Position numbers and translations under genes: made by a program. A DNA stretch of 33,981 nucleotides from Multifurca ochricompacta. Lineage: Eukaryota; Basidiomycota; Agaricomycetes; Russulales; Russulaceae. The stretch covers positions 1 to 33,981 of the forward strand of contig WTXG01000341.1 of the NCBI GenBank assembly GCA_022496185.1, written 5' to 3'. The notes below the pieces were generated by a model. That model made no database searches, was not told where the DNA came from, and worked only from the letters and a program-made list of their open reading frames with translations. This document shows, in pieces, positions 1-8,229 of this stretch; positions within the stretch are counted from its first letter, which is position 1; every line of letters begins with the position of its first letter.

Positions 1-1
1 C

Positions 2-862
2 CAGTCATACCTTGGAGTTAATATCACCAGGGATTGTCCTAACAAGACACTGGAGATTGACCAAGCAGCCTATGTTTTATCTATTATTGAGAAGTTTGGG
101 ATGAGGGATTCCAACCGAGTATATACTCCACTTCCCTCTGGTGCTGATGTTCATCTGGTCAAATTTGAAGGCCAGGCATCTACTTCTGAAATAAAGAAGT
201 ATCAACAGTTGATGGGGTCTCTGCTTTGGGTGCAGATTGGAAGCAGACCTGACATCAGTTTTGCTGTGGCACACCTTAGCCAATATGCTTCCAATCCCTC
301 TCAAGATCATATGCGACTTGCAAAATATGTCTTAAAGTATTTAAATAGTACAAAAGACTGCAAGTTGCAATATTCTGGAGGGAATGGGGAGAGTGGTCTT
401 CATGGCTTTGCAGATTCCTCATGGGGAGATCAGGAGGACTGCCACTCAACCTCAGGCTACATGTTTTTCTTGGCAAATGGTGCCATATCCTGGTGTTCCA
501 GAAAGCAGAAAACAGTAGCACAGTCCACCACAGAAGCTGAGTATATGAGCCTCTCTGAGGCTGCAAATCAGGCAGCGTGGTATAGGACTTTTATGGAGGA
601 ACTAGGGTATGAGGTATCCTCCCCTATACTACTCCATTGTGACAACAAGGGTGCCATAGATCTGGCATTAAACCCTGTCACAGGAAGGTGGTCAAAGCAT
701 ATACCCATTAAATACCATGCCATTAGGGGGTACATTGAATCGCACATAATAGAATTAGTGCAGACCCCCACAGGTGAGATGCTGGCAGATGGCTTCACTA
801 AGTCTCTACCAAAAGCATCGTTTGAAACCATGGTCAAAGGACTTGGGCTTATGCTGGAATGA
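2..862 (+). CDS. Ty1/copia pol, RT C-terminus and RNase H (partial)
   Basis: The frame is open from the window edge (base 2) to a stop at 860-862, so this is the 3' end of a longer copia polyprotein. The first residues (SYLGVNITRD, LEIDQAAYV) are the RT thumb and connection, and QLMGSLLWVQIGSRPDISFAV follows. RNase H then runs with its acidic residues visible: Asp in GFADSSWG, Glu in TTEAEYMSL, Asp in HCDNKGA and Asp in MLADGFTKS. The enzyme would copy element RNA into DNA and degrade the template inside a virus-like particle. The protein is very close to the copia-A pol at 14951-16024 on the other strand, so both belong to one lineage. No stop or frameshift is visible in the part present, which makes it the least damaged pol fragment here. 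The first Met at codon 34 is internal and is not the true start. Confidence 0.9.
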   Translation, partial: QSYLGVNITRDCPNKTLEIDQAAYVLSIIEKFGMRDSNRVYTPLPSGADVHLVKFEGQASTSEIKKYQQLMGSLLWVQIGSRPDISFAVAHLSQYASNPSQDHMRLAKYVLKYLNSTKDCKLQYSGGNGESGLHGFADSSWGDQEDCHSTSGYMFFLANGAISWCSRKQKTVAQSTTEAEYMSLSEAANQAAWYRTFMEELGYEVSSPILLHCDNKGAIDLALNPVTGRWSKHIPIKYHAIRGYIESHIIELVQTPTGEMLADGFTKSLPKASFETMVKGLGLMLE

Positions 863-995
863 AAGAGCTGGAATCTGGAGACTTTGTATACCAGTCTCAC
901 TTTCCCACCATGCCATATGAGCACGTTGTTGACCTCGAGAGTGATGCAAGTGGTGTGCATGCAGGAAGTAGATATGCAAACTCAAAGCCATGACC

Positions 996-1627
996 TGTCA
1001 TGTGACCCTTGACCACATGACCTCAGACCATGTGACCCCCTTTGACCATGTGACCTTGGGCTTTGATCATGACCCCTTAGATCATCTGACCCATCAGTCA
1101 CTTGACCCTCTTCTCTGACTCCTGTGGGAGTATTCCCACACTGATCTGACTCCTGTGGGACCTGTCATTTCCCCATTTGCCCCTGACCCTGGTGGGAATC
1201 CTCCCACACTGATATGACTCCTGTGGGGCTGCCCCACATGATTATGCTTCTGATAAGGCTTATCCTTATCATGGACTATATTTGACATCTTATCTGCTAT
1301 TGGATGATAAGGACTCTGACCCTGTTCCTGATTAGCTACAAACCAGACCCCCATACAGTATATAAGACCCTGTAGACAGTTTGTACACCCCTAGATTTGA
1401 CCTCTTGGGCCTTCAGCCTAGAGTTTCCCTGATCATGGAATACAGATTGGACTTCTAAGTCCTCTTTGCTTTCTTTGCATCACTGAAAGGACCCCATTGC
1501 CTCTGGCAATGGGTGTGCACTTCATCTCCAGATCTCACCCCTTGACCCAGATGCTGTTGCTGCTCTGGTTTCCCCTCCTTTACTTCCTTTGAGCCCAGTT
1601 TGCCTGATGTGCTTCTGGCACTGCAGC
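996..1627 (+). repeat. Probable 3' LTR (first part) of the left-edge copia element
   Basis: It begins TGTCATGTGACC about 130 bp after the pol stop and contains a TATA box (TATATAAG, 1359-1366) in the same direction as the pol. The block just after the TATA box (CCTCTTGGGCC) resembles the same place in LTR-like block E (25283-26096). The left part is rich in scattered short repeats of TGACC and CATGTGACC and has no gene. The LTR is interrupted at 1627 by a gypsy-type solo LTR and should resume after 3757. I could not fix its 3' end. Confidence 0.55.
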
Positions 1628-2303
1628 TGTCACAGTTAGGTGTGGAACTGTGTCGGGGTCGGATGGGAGCAAGTCTTCCAAGGCAAGGTTCAAAGTTACA
1701 ATAGAGTCAAGATCTAGTCAAGCCCATGACAAAGTCAGAGGGCACGCGCGTGAGATTCAAGGTCAATGGCAGAGACTCTAAGTCCTGCAACAAGTTCAAG
1801 ATGATGAAGGCTCTCCAAGTCACATCTTGGAGAGTTCAAGTGGGGTTCTAACTGAGAGGATTCAAGGATTCCGAAGCACCTCTGATTGAACACAAGAGAA
1901 CAGACTTAGTCTGTCTCTCTACTCTAGTAGGTCTTTAAATACAGTGCCTCACAAAACTGAGTCAATGTTTTGCACTTTTGCACTGTTTGTTGAATATCAC
2001 ATCAGCCAAAACAAATATAAACAAAGTCTTGGTAGACCATAACAGGTACACGATAAGGGTTATGTAATGCAACAATGATTATGTAATTCTGATCAAAACC
2101 TGTGGAGCTATGCCCATTTCAAATTGGGGACTCATTGACTCAGTTTTGTGAGTGGGTATCAGAAATATCAGAATCTGATGCTCCACCAAATGTACAGCAA
2201 CCAATCCTTAATATATGGTTACCACAGTTATCTTAATATTGATGGGACCTGGAATAGAGCTATTTAACCATGGTTTACATTCTCAGAATATTATAATTTC
2301 CCA

Positions 2304-2810
2304 ATGCACCCCACCTCCTCTGCTCAGAGAGAAAACATGCTCTCTCTGGCCTCTGAAGGTCATTCAACTCACACTACTGCCTCCAGACTCAGCCTCAGTC
2401 AGTCTGCAGTCTCTAGGACACTCAGGACCCTCCTCCCCAACCATCAGTCACCTCATATTAGTCATCCTTCCAAGCTCTCTGCTACCCCTGAACATGCTAT
2501 CATGATACAAATCACCACAGGAAAGGTTGGCAATGCTGTCCAGGCCACAAAGTGCATCAATTCCATCATCCCCAACCATGTCTCTTCACAAACTGTGCAC
2601 TGGGTTCTTAAACAACATTCATTCAAGGCTGTAACAAAGAAGAAAAGGCCACTACTCTCTGCAGTACATTGCAAGAAGCACTTAGCCTTTGCTTTCAAGT
2701 ATGAAAAATGGACTATGGAGGACTGGAAGAGGGTCATTTGGTCAGATGAGACCAAAATCAACAGGTTTGGGTCAGATGCCAGTCCTCCACAGTCCACTCT
2801 CTGTACTTGA
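2304..2810 (+). pseudogene. Tc1-like transposase, N-terminal half (left arm)
   Basis: The reading frame runs from an N-terminal helix-turn-helix region (LSQSAVSRTLRTLLPNH, residues about 31-47) through a second DNA-binding segment (HVSSQTVHWVLKQHSF) into the start of the catalytic domain, EDWKRVIWSDETKINRFGSD near residues 138-157. The Asp in WSDET is the first acidic residue of the DDE/D triad of this family. After it the frame crosses the palindrome centre and reads antisense of the other arm, so the second and third catalytic residues are absent. Transposases of this family are usually around 340 residues; this one has about 157 meaningful ones. It could at most bind the termini. I see no stop in the retained half. 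Confidence 0.85.
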
Positions 2811-3201
2811 AAGCAAAGGCTAAGTGCTTCTTGCAATGTACTGCAGAGAGTAGTGGCCTTTTCTTCTTTGTTACAGCCTTGAATGAATGTTGTTTAAGAA
2901 CCCAGTGCACAGTTTGTGAAGAGACATGGTTGGGGATGATGGAATTGATGCACTTTGTGGCCTGGACAGCATTGCCAACCTTTCCTGTGGTGATTTGTAT
3001 CATGATAGCATGTTCAGGGGTAGCAGAGAGCTTGGAAGGATGACTAATATGAGGTGACTGATGGTTGGGGAGGAGGGTCCTGAGTGTCCTAGAGACTGCA
3101 GACTGACTGAGGCTGAGTCTGGAGGCAGTAGTGTGAGTTGAATGACCTTCAGAGGCCAGAGAGAGCATGTTTTCTCTCTGAGCAGAGGAGGTGGGGTGCA
3201 T
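2758..3201 (-). pseudogene. Tc1-like transposase N-terminal half, mirror copy (right arm)
   Basis: This is the second copy of the same transposase half in opposite orientation. Its translation is identical to the left-arm copy from MHPTSSAQ to HLAFAFKY, about 130 residues. It then diverges (REWTVEDWHLTQTC against EKWTMEDWKRVIW) as it enters the central spacer, and it stops before the first catalytic Asp. The identity over the coding part indicates a single inverted duplication, or repair of one arm from the other, rather than two independent insertions. Confidence 0.85.
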
Positions 3202-3757
3202 TGGGAAATTATAATATTCTGAGAATGTAAACCATGGTTAAATAGCTCTATTCCAGGTCCCATCAATATTAAGATAACTGTGGTAACCATATATTAAGGA
3301 TTGGTTGCTGTACATTTGGTGGAGCATCAGATTCTGATATTTCTGATACCCACTCACAAAACTGAGTCAATGAGTCCCCAATTTGAAATGGGCATAGCTC
3401 CACAGGTTTTGATCAGAATTACATAATCATTGTTGCATTACATAACCCTTATCGTGTACCTGTTATGGTCTACCAAGACTTTGTTTATATTTGTTTTGGC
3501 TGATGTGATATTCAACAAACAGTGCAAAAGTGCAAAACATTGACTCAGTTTTGTGAGGCACTGTACATGTAGAACTAGCTATGTCATAGTAAATAGAAGG
3601 TTCTAGGACTATGACATAGTATCTAAATGGTTGTGCAGTAGAATGAGCTAGAACTAAGGAGAATTAGGAGGGGTTAGGCCCTCAGTAAGCCAAAACACCG
3701 GTGAAACACAATGTCAAGTCATTAGTAATGTCGCAGGGAGAATTCTGTCACAGCAGC

Positions 3758-3999
3758 TGAGCCTGATCCCCACTCAACAGCCTTAGGAGATTAGCTCCCT
3801 TTGGCTGACTCTTCCCGTCTTTCTCTGTGCTTGGTTATAGCACAACTTCCTATCTACCCTGAAGCTAAGAGCCTGGCCCTGTTGTGCCAGGCTTGTTGCA
3901 GATCCCAGACCCACAGTGTTGGGTGCCATGGATGTGGCTGACTAGTGCTGGACTAGTGTCAGTGGACTCACACCGACCGGTGCACGTCACTAGGGCCTA
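3758..3999 (+). repeat. Probable continuation of the left-edge copia LTR
   Basis: Removing the solo LTR and one copy of its GCAGC duplication joins 1627 to 3758. The segment contains CCACAGTGTTGGGTGCC (from about 3910), which resembles CCACAGTGGGTGAC near the 3' end of LTR-like block E. It has no convincing reading frame. Its last five bases, GCCTA (3995-3999), are the target duplication of the next insertion. Confidence 0.4.
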
Positions 4000-4585
4000 T
4001 GTTACAACCAGTGCCGAGCCTCCCTATTTTCTTCACCCTCCCCAACGAGAACCCATCCTTACCGCCCACTATGCACTTCCTGATCACGTCTCCATCCTGG
4101 GATCCATCACATGCCCTACTCCCTTCCCCATGACTGCCTTTGTCTCTGTTTGTGTTATCGTACTCATGGTTGACCACTTATCTCTTATCTCTTATCCTTA
4201 TCTTTACGACCGGACACTTACTTAATACCCTATCAGAAGCCAGGCTTTACGCCCTTCACTTTCGTATATTTGGGCCCACCTGACTCCCGTTTCTTATCTC
4301 GTAGATGCCCACTCGATTACGTATATAAGTCTGCTGTAACTATACTGTAGCCTCCAGACTCAACTTATTGAATACATCGGTGTTCGTTTCCAACTTCCCT
4401 TTGATCCTTAAGCTCAGTTGTCTCAGTGCTTCAGGCACTCCTCTGTTCAACATTGTCTTAGAGTACAGCCTCTTTGACTTTGACTCGTCACCCTTAACTC
4501 CAAGGAGCCTTATTGGTTTCTTACCTGAACCCATGAATCACGCTGTCACACAAGTCATGTGGAACATCCCGCACCGGACATAACA
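4000..4585 (+). mobile_element. Solo LTR, family B (B1)
   Basis: This complete LTR of 586 bp starts TGTTACAACC and ends GGACATAACA. Perfect 5-bp target duplications (GCCTA) lie at 3995-3999 and 4586-4590. A TATA box (TATATAAG, 4322-4329) gives + strand orientation. The same family forms the 3' LTR of gypsy-2 (30007-32542, interrupted) and the truncated reverse copy at 7049-7590, so it comes from a gypsy-2-type chromodomain element. B1 keeps many CpG sites where the gypsy-2 copy has TG or CA, so it is probably the younger of the two. Confidence 0.9.
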
Positions 4586-4770
4586 GCCTAGCACAAGTGC
4601 ACTCGCAAGTAACCCGGATCCGAACTCATGGGTATTTAGATAAGAAAATGTCATACTCGGATCTGTGCGAGTATGTTCCCACAGATCACCTGGAGCTGTG
4701 AGTCCTATACTCGCGGGTTTACTCATACTCTTACTCCTTTTTTCCACTCTGGGCCTCCACTTTCTCTCAG
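4586..4770. other. No recognisable gene
   Basis: This segment lies between the B1 solo LTR and the exon-like block. It contains short inverted motifs such as ACTCGGATC and GATCTGTGCGAGT and ends in a pyrimidine-rich tract closing with TTTCTCTCAG, which would serve as a splice acceptor for the next block. I do not recognise an element in it. Confidence 0.4.
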
Positions 4771-4910
4771 ATAGCAGACAATGACTTTCTGGCTCTTCTT
4801 CAGAGGCAGTTCAACCCAGATATCTCTCCTAGTAATGCCTATAGAATGTCCATGACAATGGTGATCCTTCAAAGACAGTTTATTGGCTCTGGTCCCTCCC
4901 CTGCTATTGA
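4771..4910 (+). other. Exon-like block of unknown gene
   Basis: After an acceptor-like TTTCTCTCAG (4761-4770), the + strand reads IADNDFLALLQRQFN and continues PDISPSNAYRMSMTMVIL, QRQFIGSGPSPAIEL without a stop until 4911-4916. The composition resembles real coding sequence and not retroelement sequence. A GT at 4911 could act as a donor, but it (GTTATA) is weaker than the donors in the following array. It sits directly upstream of six exon-like tandem units, so it may be the previous exon of the same decayed gene. I do not recognise the protein. Confidence 0.35.
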
Positions 4911-4968
4911 GTTATAACAGCTGCCCCGGCCCTCCTATCACCAATGACCTTGTTTCTCTTTCCATCAG

Positions 4969-5877
4969 TCAACAAACAACATCAATGAGCAAGAATGTCA
5001 CAAACTCAAGTGCAGGGTTAAGGATGCTTTGGAGGATGGGAATGGCCTCATATAGGTACATCTTCATTTGCATCCCTTTCACACAGCTGCCCCAGCCCTC
5101 CTATCACCGATGATCTCCTCTCTACCTCTCGTTGTCATTCAACAAACAACATCAATGAGCAAGAACATCATAAGCTCAAGCAGCTCAAGCACAAGGTTAA
5201 CAACAACACTTTGGAGGATGGGAATGGCCATCACTTAGGTACATCCCTGTTTCACACAGCTGCCCCACCCATCCTATCACTAACAACATCTTTCTTTTGT
5301 CTGTCAGTCAACAAGCAACGTCAATGAGCAAGAATGTCACGGGCTCAAGTGCAGGGCCAATGCCAATGCTTTGAAGGATGGGAATGGCCATCACTTAGGT
5401 ACGTCCCTGTTTCACACAACTGCCCCACCTGTCCTATCACTAACAATGTCTTTCTTTTGTCTGTCGGTCAACAAGCAACGTCAATGAGCAAGAATGTCAT
5501 GGGCTCAAGTGCAGGGTCAATGCCAATGCTTTGGAGGATGGGAATGGCCATCACTTAGGTATGTCCCTGTTTCACACAGCTGCCCCACCCTTCCTATCAC
5601 TAACGACATCTTTCTTTTGTCTGTCGGTCAACAAGCAATGTCAATGAGCAAGAACGTCACAGGCTCAAGTGCAGGGTCAATGCCAATGCTTTGAAGGATG
5701 GGAATGGCCATCACTTAGGTATGTCCCTGTTTCACACAGCTGCCCACCCTTCCTATCACTAATGACATCTTTCTTTCATCTGTCAGTCAACAAGCAACGT
5801 CAATGAGCGAGAACGTCATGGGCTCAAGTGCAGGGTCAACACCAATGCTTTGGAGGATGGGAATGGCCATCACATGG
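4969..5877 (+). repeat. Six tandem copies of an exon-plus-intron-like unit
   Basis: The unit is about 160 bp (the first step is about 182). Exon-like parts are at 4969-5055, 5139-5238, 5308-5398, 5468-5558, 5628-5718 and 5787-5877, of 87, 100, 91, 91, 91 and 91 nt. Between them lie 68-83 bp with intron signals: donors GTACAT, GTACGT or GTATGT, a CACTAAC or CACTAAT branch-point-like motif in most, a TTTCTTTTGTCTGT tract, and acceptor CAG (copies 1, 3, 6), changed to CGG in copies 4 and 5 and CAT in copy 2. One frame encodes variants of NEQECHGLKCRVNANALEDG in every copy; a second frame is also open (MSKNVTGSSAGSMPMLWRMG). It could be an expanded exon of a decayed gene, or a minisatellite that happens to carry splice-like motifs. 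Confidence 0.65.
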
Positions 5878-6034
5878 GTATGTCTTCCTTCGAATCTATT
5901 TCATGCAGTTGCTGAGGCTTTCCTCAGCTAAAAAGTGTCTTATCAAAATTCTGTGGGTGATCCTTCTCAGGTGCCATCCAACACTCTTGTGTTACATTCA
6001 AGTGTGACTATATAAATTTTACAATATTCTGTAA

Positions 6035-7048
6035 CTAGGTAGAATCACTGTCATCAATAATATCTATAATAGCCTTTGCCTTCCCTGTCTGCTTCCCTTT
6101 ATCCTCAAAAGCAGCTATTATATCATTGTAAGGAATAAGATCAGGAATATCACACCATGACCCAAGTACTGTAGCTGCTCGCATAGACTCATCCAAGAGA
6201 GAATGTTGCATTTTTGAGACTGTTAAACCACCTTTTGAAAATGCGCATTCAACATCAGTTGAGGTTGCTGCCATGTATATTCAGCACCACAAAAATGAAA
6301 GTAGTGATTAATAACCCACCTGGAATGGAAAGGAAGTTGATAGCCATTTGTGCAAGTGGATGGCCTGTTGCCTTCATTGCTGTCCAGTATGTGATCGGAT
6401 CAGTGTTGGTGACAGTGGGCACATTAGACAGCCATTCATCCAGGGCATCAACAGGTGTAAACTTGTCATGCAGTGCGCCAAAATATTTTGCTGAAAGGCT
6501 AGTCGGTTCCTAATTAAACGCAGAGTGAGCAATTGCCAATTACTCCTTGACATATATTTGAAATCTTACCTTTGATGTGATGCTTGATGCTGCTGTTGAT
6601 GTCATAGATGTCATAGATAGCACTTCTGGCTTGTATGCTTGCCATTCCTGTTGCACGAGGTCCTCTGCGGCCTTGATCCACTCATGTTTCCATCCTGCCT
6701 TGATGAAGTATGAAGTCTTGTGTCGAGGGTGAAGAACTAAGATGATTAGATAAGAAAAATAAGAAAGCAAATCTTGACTTACTCATAGCAATGCGAAATA
6801 CCAAGGAATTGTCAGTAAGCGTGTAATACTTACTCATTAGCAGTGACCCTCAAAGTGCGGCTCCCCGGACAGTTAGGTGGAGTGACTTATTATCAATGAA
6901 GTCATCCATTGCAGTAGTTAGAATGTCAACAATTGGGATGACATCATGTATAAGAGGGGTTTTGTTTTGAGAAATCTTCTTTGTTGCATTGATGAACAGA
7001 TCTAAGAGAGGGTGCAGCTGCTCAAGTATCTTCCACTCTGCCTCTGAC
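6035..7048 (-). pseudogene. hAT-family transposase, C-terminal part, with three introns
   Basis: Reading right to left: EWKILEQLHPLLDLFINATK, IPIVDILTTAMDDFIDNKS, YYTLTDNSLVFRIAM, LHPRHKTSYFIKAGWKHEWI, AKYFGALHDKFTPVDALDEW, and the C-terminal hAT dimerisation motif (ATSTDVECAFSKGGLTVSK, LLDESMRAATVLGSW). Three spliceosomal introns can be placed because removing them joins conserved motifs: 6737-6782 (46 bp, GTAAGT-TTAG), 6510-6569 (60 bp, GTAAGA-TTAG) and 6268-6319 (52 bp, GTGGGT-GCAG). The last restores FLSIPATSTDVE across the join. The stop is at 6035-6037. Damage includes a frameshift or stop near 6830-6860, and the whole N-terminal half is missing because the family B LTR begins at 7049. 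The enzyme would have cut and pasted hAT elements; this copy is dead. Confidence 0.85.
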
Positions 7049-7590
7049 TGTTACGTCCGGTGCGGGATGTTCCACACGACTTGTGTGACAGCGTTTGTTC
7101 GTATATCAGATAAGAGACCAATGGGGTCTCTTGGAGTTATGTGGGAAGAGTCAAAGTCAAAGAGGCTGTACTCTAAGACGATGTTGAACGGAAAGTACCA
7201 GAAGTACTTGAGATGGTCGAGTCAGAGCGTTCAAAGGGAAGTCCAGAAGACAAGCACCGATGTATTCAATAAGTCGAGTCTGAGGTCTACAGAGTAGTTA
7301 CAGCGGACTTATATACGTAATCGAATGAGCGTCTAAAGATAAGATAACGTGGAGTCATGTGGACCCAAATATACAAAAGCGGAGGGCGTAGAGCCTGGCT
7401 TCTGATAGGGTATTAAGTAAGTGTCCGGTCGTAAAGATAACGAGATAAAGGATAATGCGATAAGAGTCAAGCATAGGTAAACAACGGGTCAACAAGTCCA
7501 AAGCGAATCACGAGGACGGGAGTAGGGCACGTGAGGGGTCCCAGGATGGGGACGTGATCAGGAAGTGTAAGGTAGGCGGTAAAGAGGGGT
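7049..7590 (-). mobile_element. Family B LTR (B2), truncated by gypsy-1
   Basis: On the + strand it starts TGTTACGTCCGGTGCGGGAT, which is the complement of the B1 3' end, and follows B1 in reverse to the equivalent of B1 base about 4045, where gypsy-1 begins at 7591. The TATA box (ACGTATATAAGT on the - strand) is at 7307-7318. The missing first ~45 bp of this LTR are not found on the other side of gypsy-1. Like B1 it keeps many CpG dinucleotides. Confidence 0.85.
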
Positions 7591-8200
7591 TGTCACAGCT
7601 AGGTGCAACGCTGTGTCAATGTCTGGGGTTCGAGGTTGTCTAGCAAGAGTTCAAGGGCTTCAAGTCAAGTCAAGTTAAGTCAAGTCAAATACGCCTGGTC
7701 AATGAGGCGCGCGCGCGAGACGAAGTCGAGCAGAGACGCTAAGTCCTGCCACAAGGTTCTGGGGTAGAAGTTCTTCTAAGGCGCAAACTTAGAAGGTTCA
7801 AGTCGGATGTCTTTCGGTTCAGTGAAGTGAGTTCCCAAGCACCTGTATTGAATACAGAAGAACAGACTTAGGGTCTTGTTCTGATCTACTAGGGGTTTAT
7901 ATACATGTTCTTGTGCTATGAAGGTTGGTTCTGGTAGTTACTAGAGCGTTCACTAGGTAGTCTAATGGTTGTACAGTAGAATACCCCAGAAGGATAAAGA
8001 AGGGAGAGGGGTTGCGCCCTCTGGATGTTGATCAGTAAGCCACTAAGTAGGATCAGTAAGCAAATCAGTCAGCATGTAAGTAATAAGTCCTTCATAAGCA
8101 AGTCATGTGTGTATCTGTGTGATATAGTAAATATAGAAAAAGAAAAAAGTAAACAACATGATGCACATGACTTCTGATACCAGCAGATGAAACCGTCACA
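7591..8200 (-). repeat. gypsy-1 3' LTR (left)
   Basis: This is a 610-bp LTR; on the + strand it reads TGTCACAGCTAGG to AACCGTCACA, so on the sense strand it is TGTGACGG to CTGTGACA. The sense TATA box (TATATAAA) is at 7896-7903, and the AAGTCTGTTCTT motif lies just downstream at 7858-7869. Most of U3 is nearly identical to the right LTR, but about 250 bp at the U5 side (7591 to about 7845) differ clearly. Confidence 0.92.
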
Positions 8201-8212
8201 TTACCCCCTTTG
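8201..8212 (-). promoter_or_regulatory. gypsy-1 polypurine tract
   Basis: On the sense strand CAAAGGGGGTAA directly precedes the 3' LTR. It is the expected primer for plus-strand DNA synthesis and fixes both the element orientation and the LTR boundary. Confidence 0.85.
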
Positions 8213-8229
8213 TAAGTCTCTGGCTGACC

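Larger units (their letters stand above)
1942..3563. mobile_element. Palindromic (fold-back) Tc1/mariner-like element
   Basis: The element starts CAGTGCCTCACAAAACTGAG, ends with the reverse complement, and is bounded by TA (1940-1941 and 3564-3565), the Tc1/mariner target duplication. Both arms are the same sequence in opposite orientation: roughly 1942-2705 against 2801-3563 look almost identical, and similarity fades towards a centre near 2731-2780. Each arm also carries an inverted copy of the terminal motif about 190 bp inside (2134-2153 on the left). Each arm holds the N-terminal half of a Tc1-type transposase, so the element cannot encode a complete enzyme. It would need transposase from elsewhere, and as single-stranded DNA or RNA it would fold into a long hairpin. 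Confidence 0.92.
1628..3752 (-). mobile_element. Gypsy-type solo LTR, split by a Tc1-like element
   Basis: Read on the + strand it starts TGTCACAGTTAGG and ends ATTCTGTCACA. It is flanked by a 5-bp target duplication, GCAGC at 1623-1627 and 3753-3757. Its two halves (1628-1939 and 3566-3752, about 500 bp together) match the gypsy-1 LTRs in order: the TGTCACAG terminus, a CACGCGCGTGAGA-type block, the AGAGAC..TAAGTCCTG block, GAACAGACTT at 1898-1907, and the TTGTGCAGTAGAAT and AGGGGTT blocks. The - strand is the sense strand. No internal retroelement sequence remains, so the element was reduced to one LTR by LTR-LTR recombination. Confidence 0.85.

Noticed and set aside
2215..2505. Frame starting MVTTVILILMG in the Tc1 arm, mirrored at 3000-3290
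   Set aside because: It overlaps the transposase frame in another phase and exists twice only because of the palindrome.
4883..5694. Overlapping small + strand frames as separate genes
   Set aside because: They read through the intron-like parts of the tandem units and repeat with the array period.
4969..5877. CRISPR array
   Set aside because: The whole 160-bp unit is repeated; there are no short identical repeats separated by unique spacers, and the DNA is eukaryotic.
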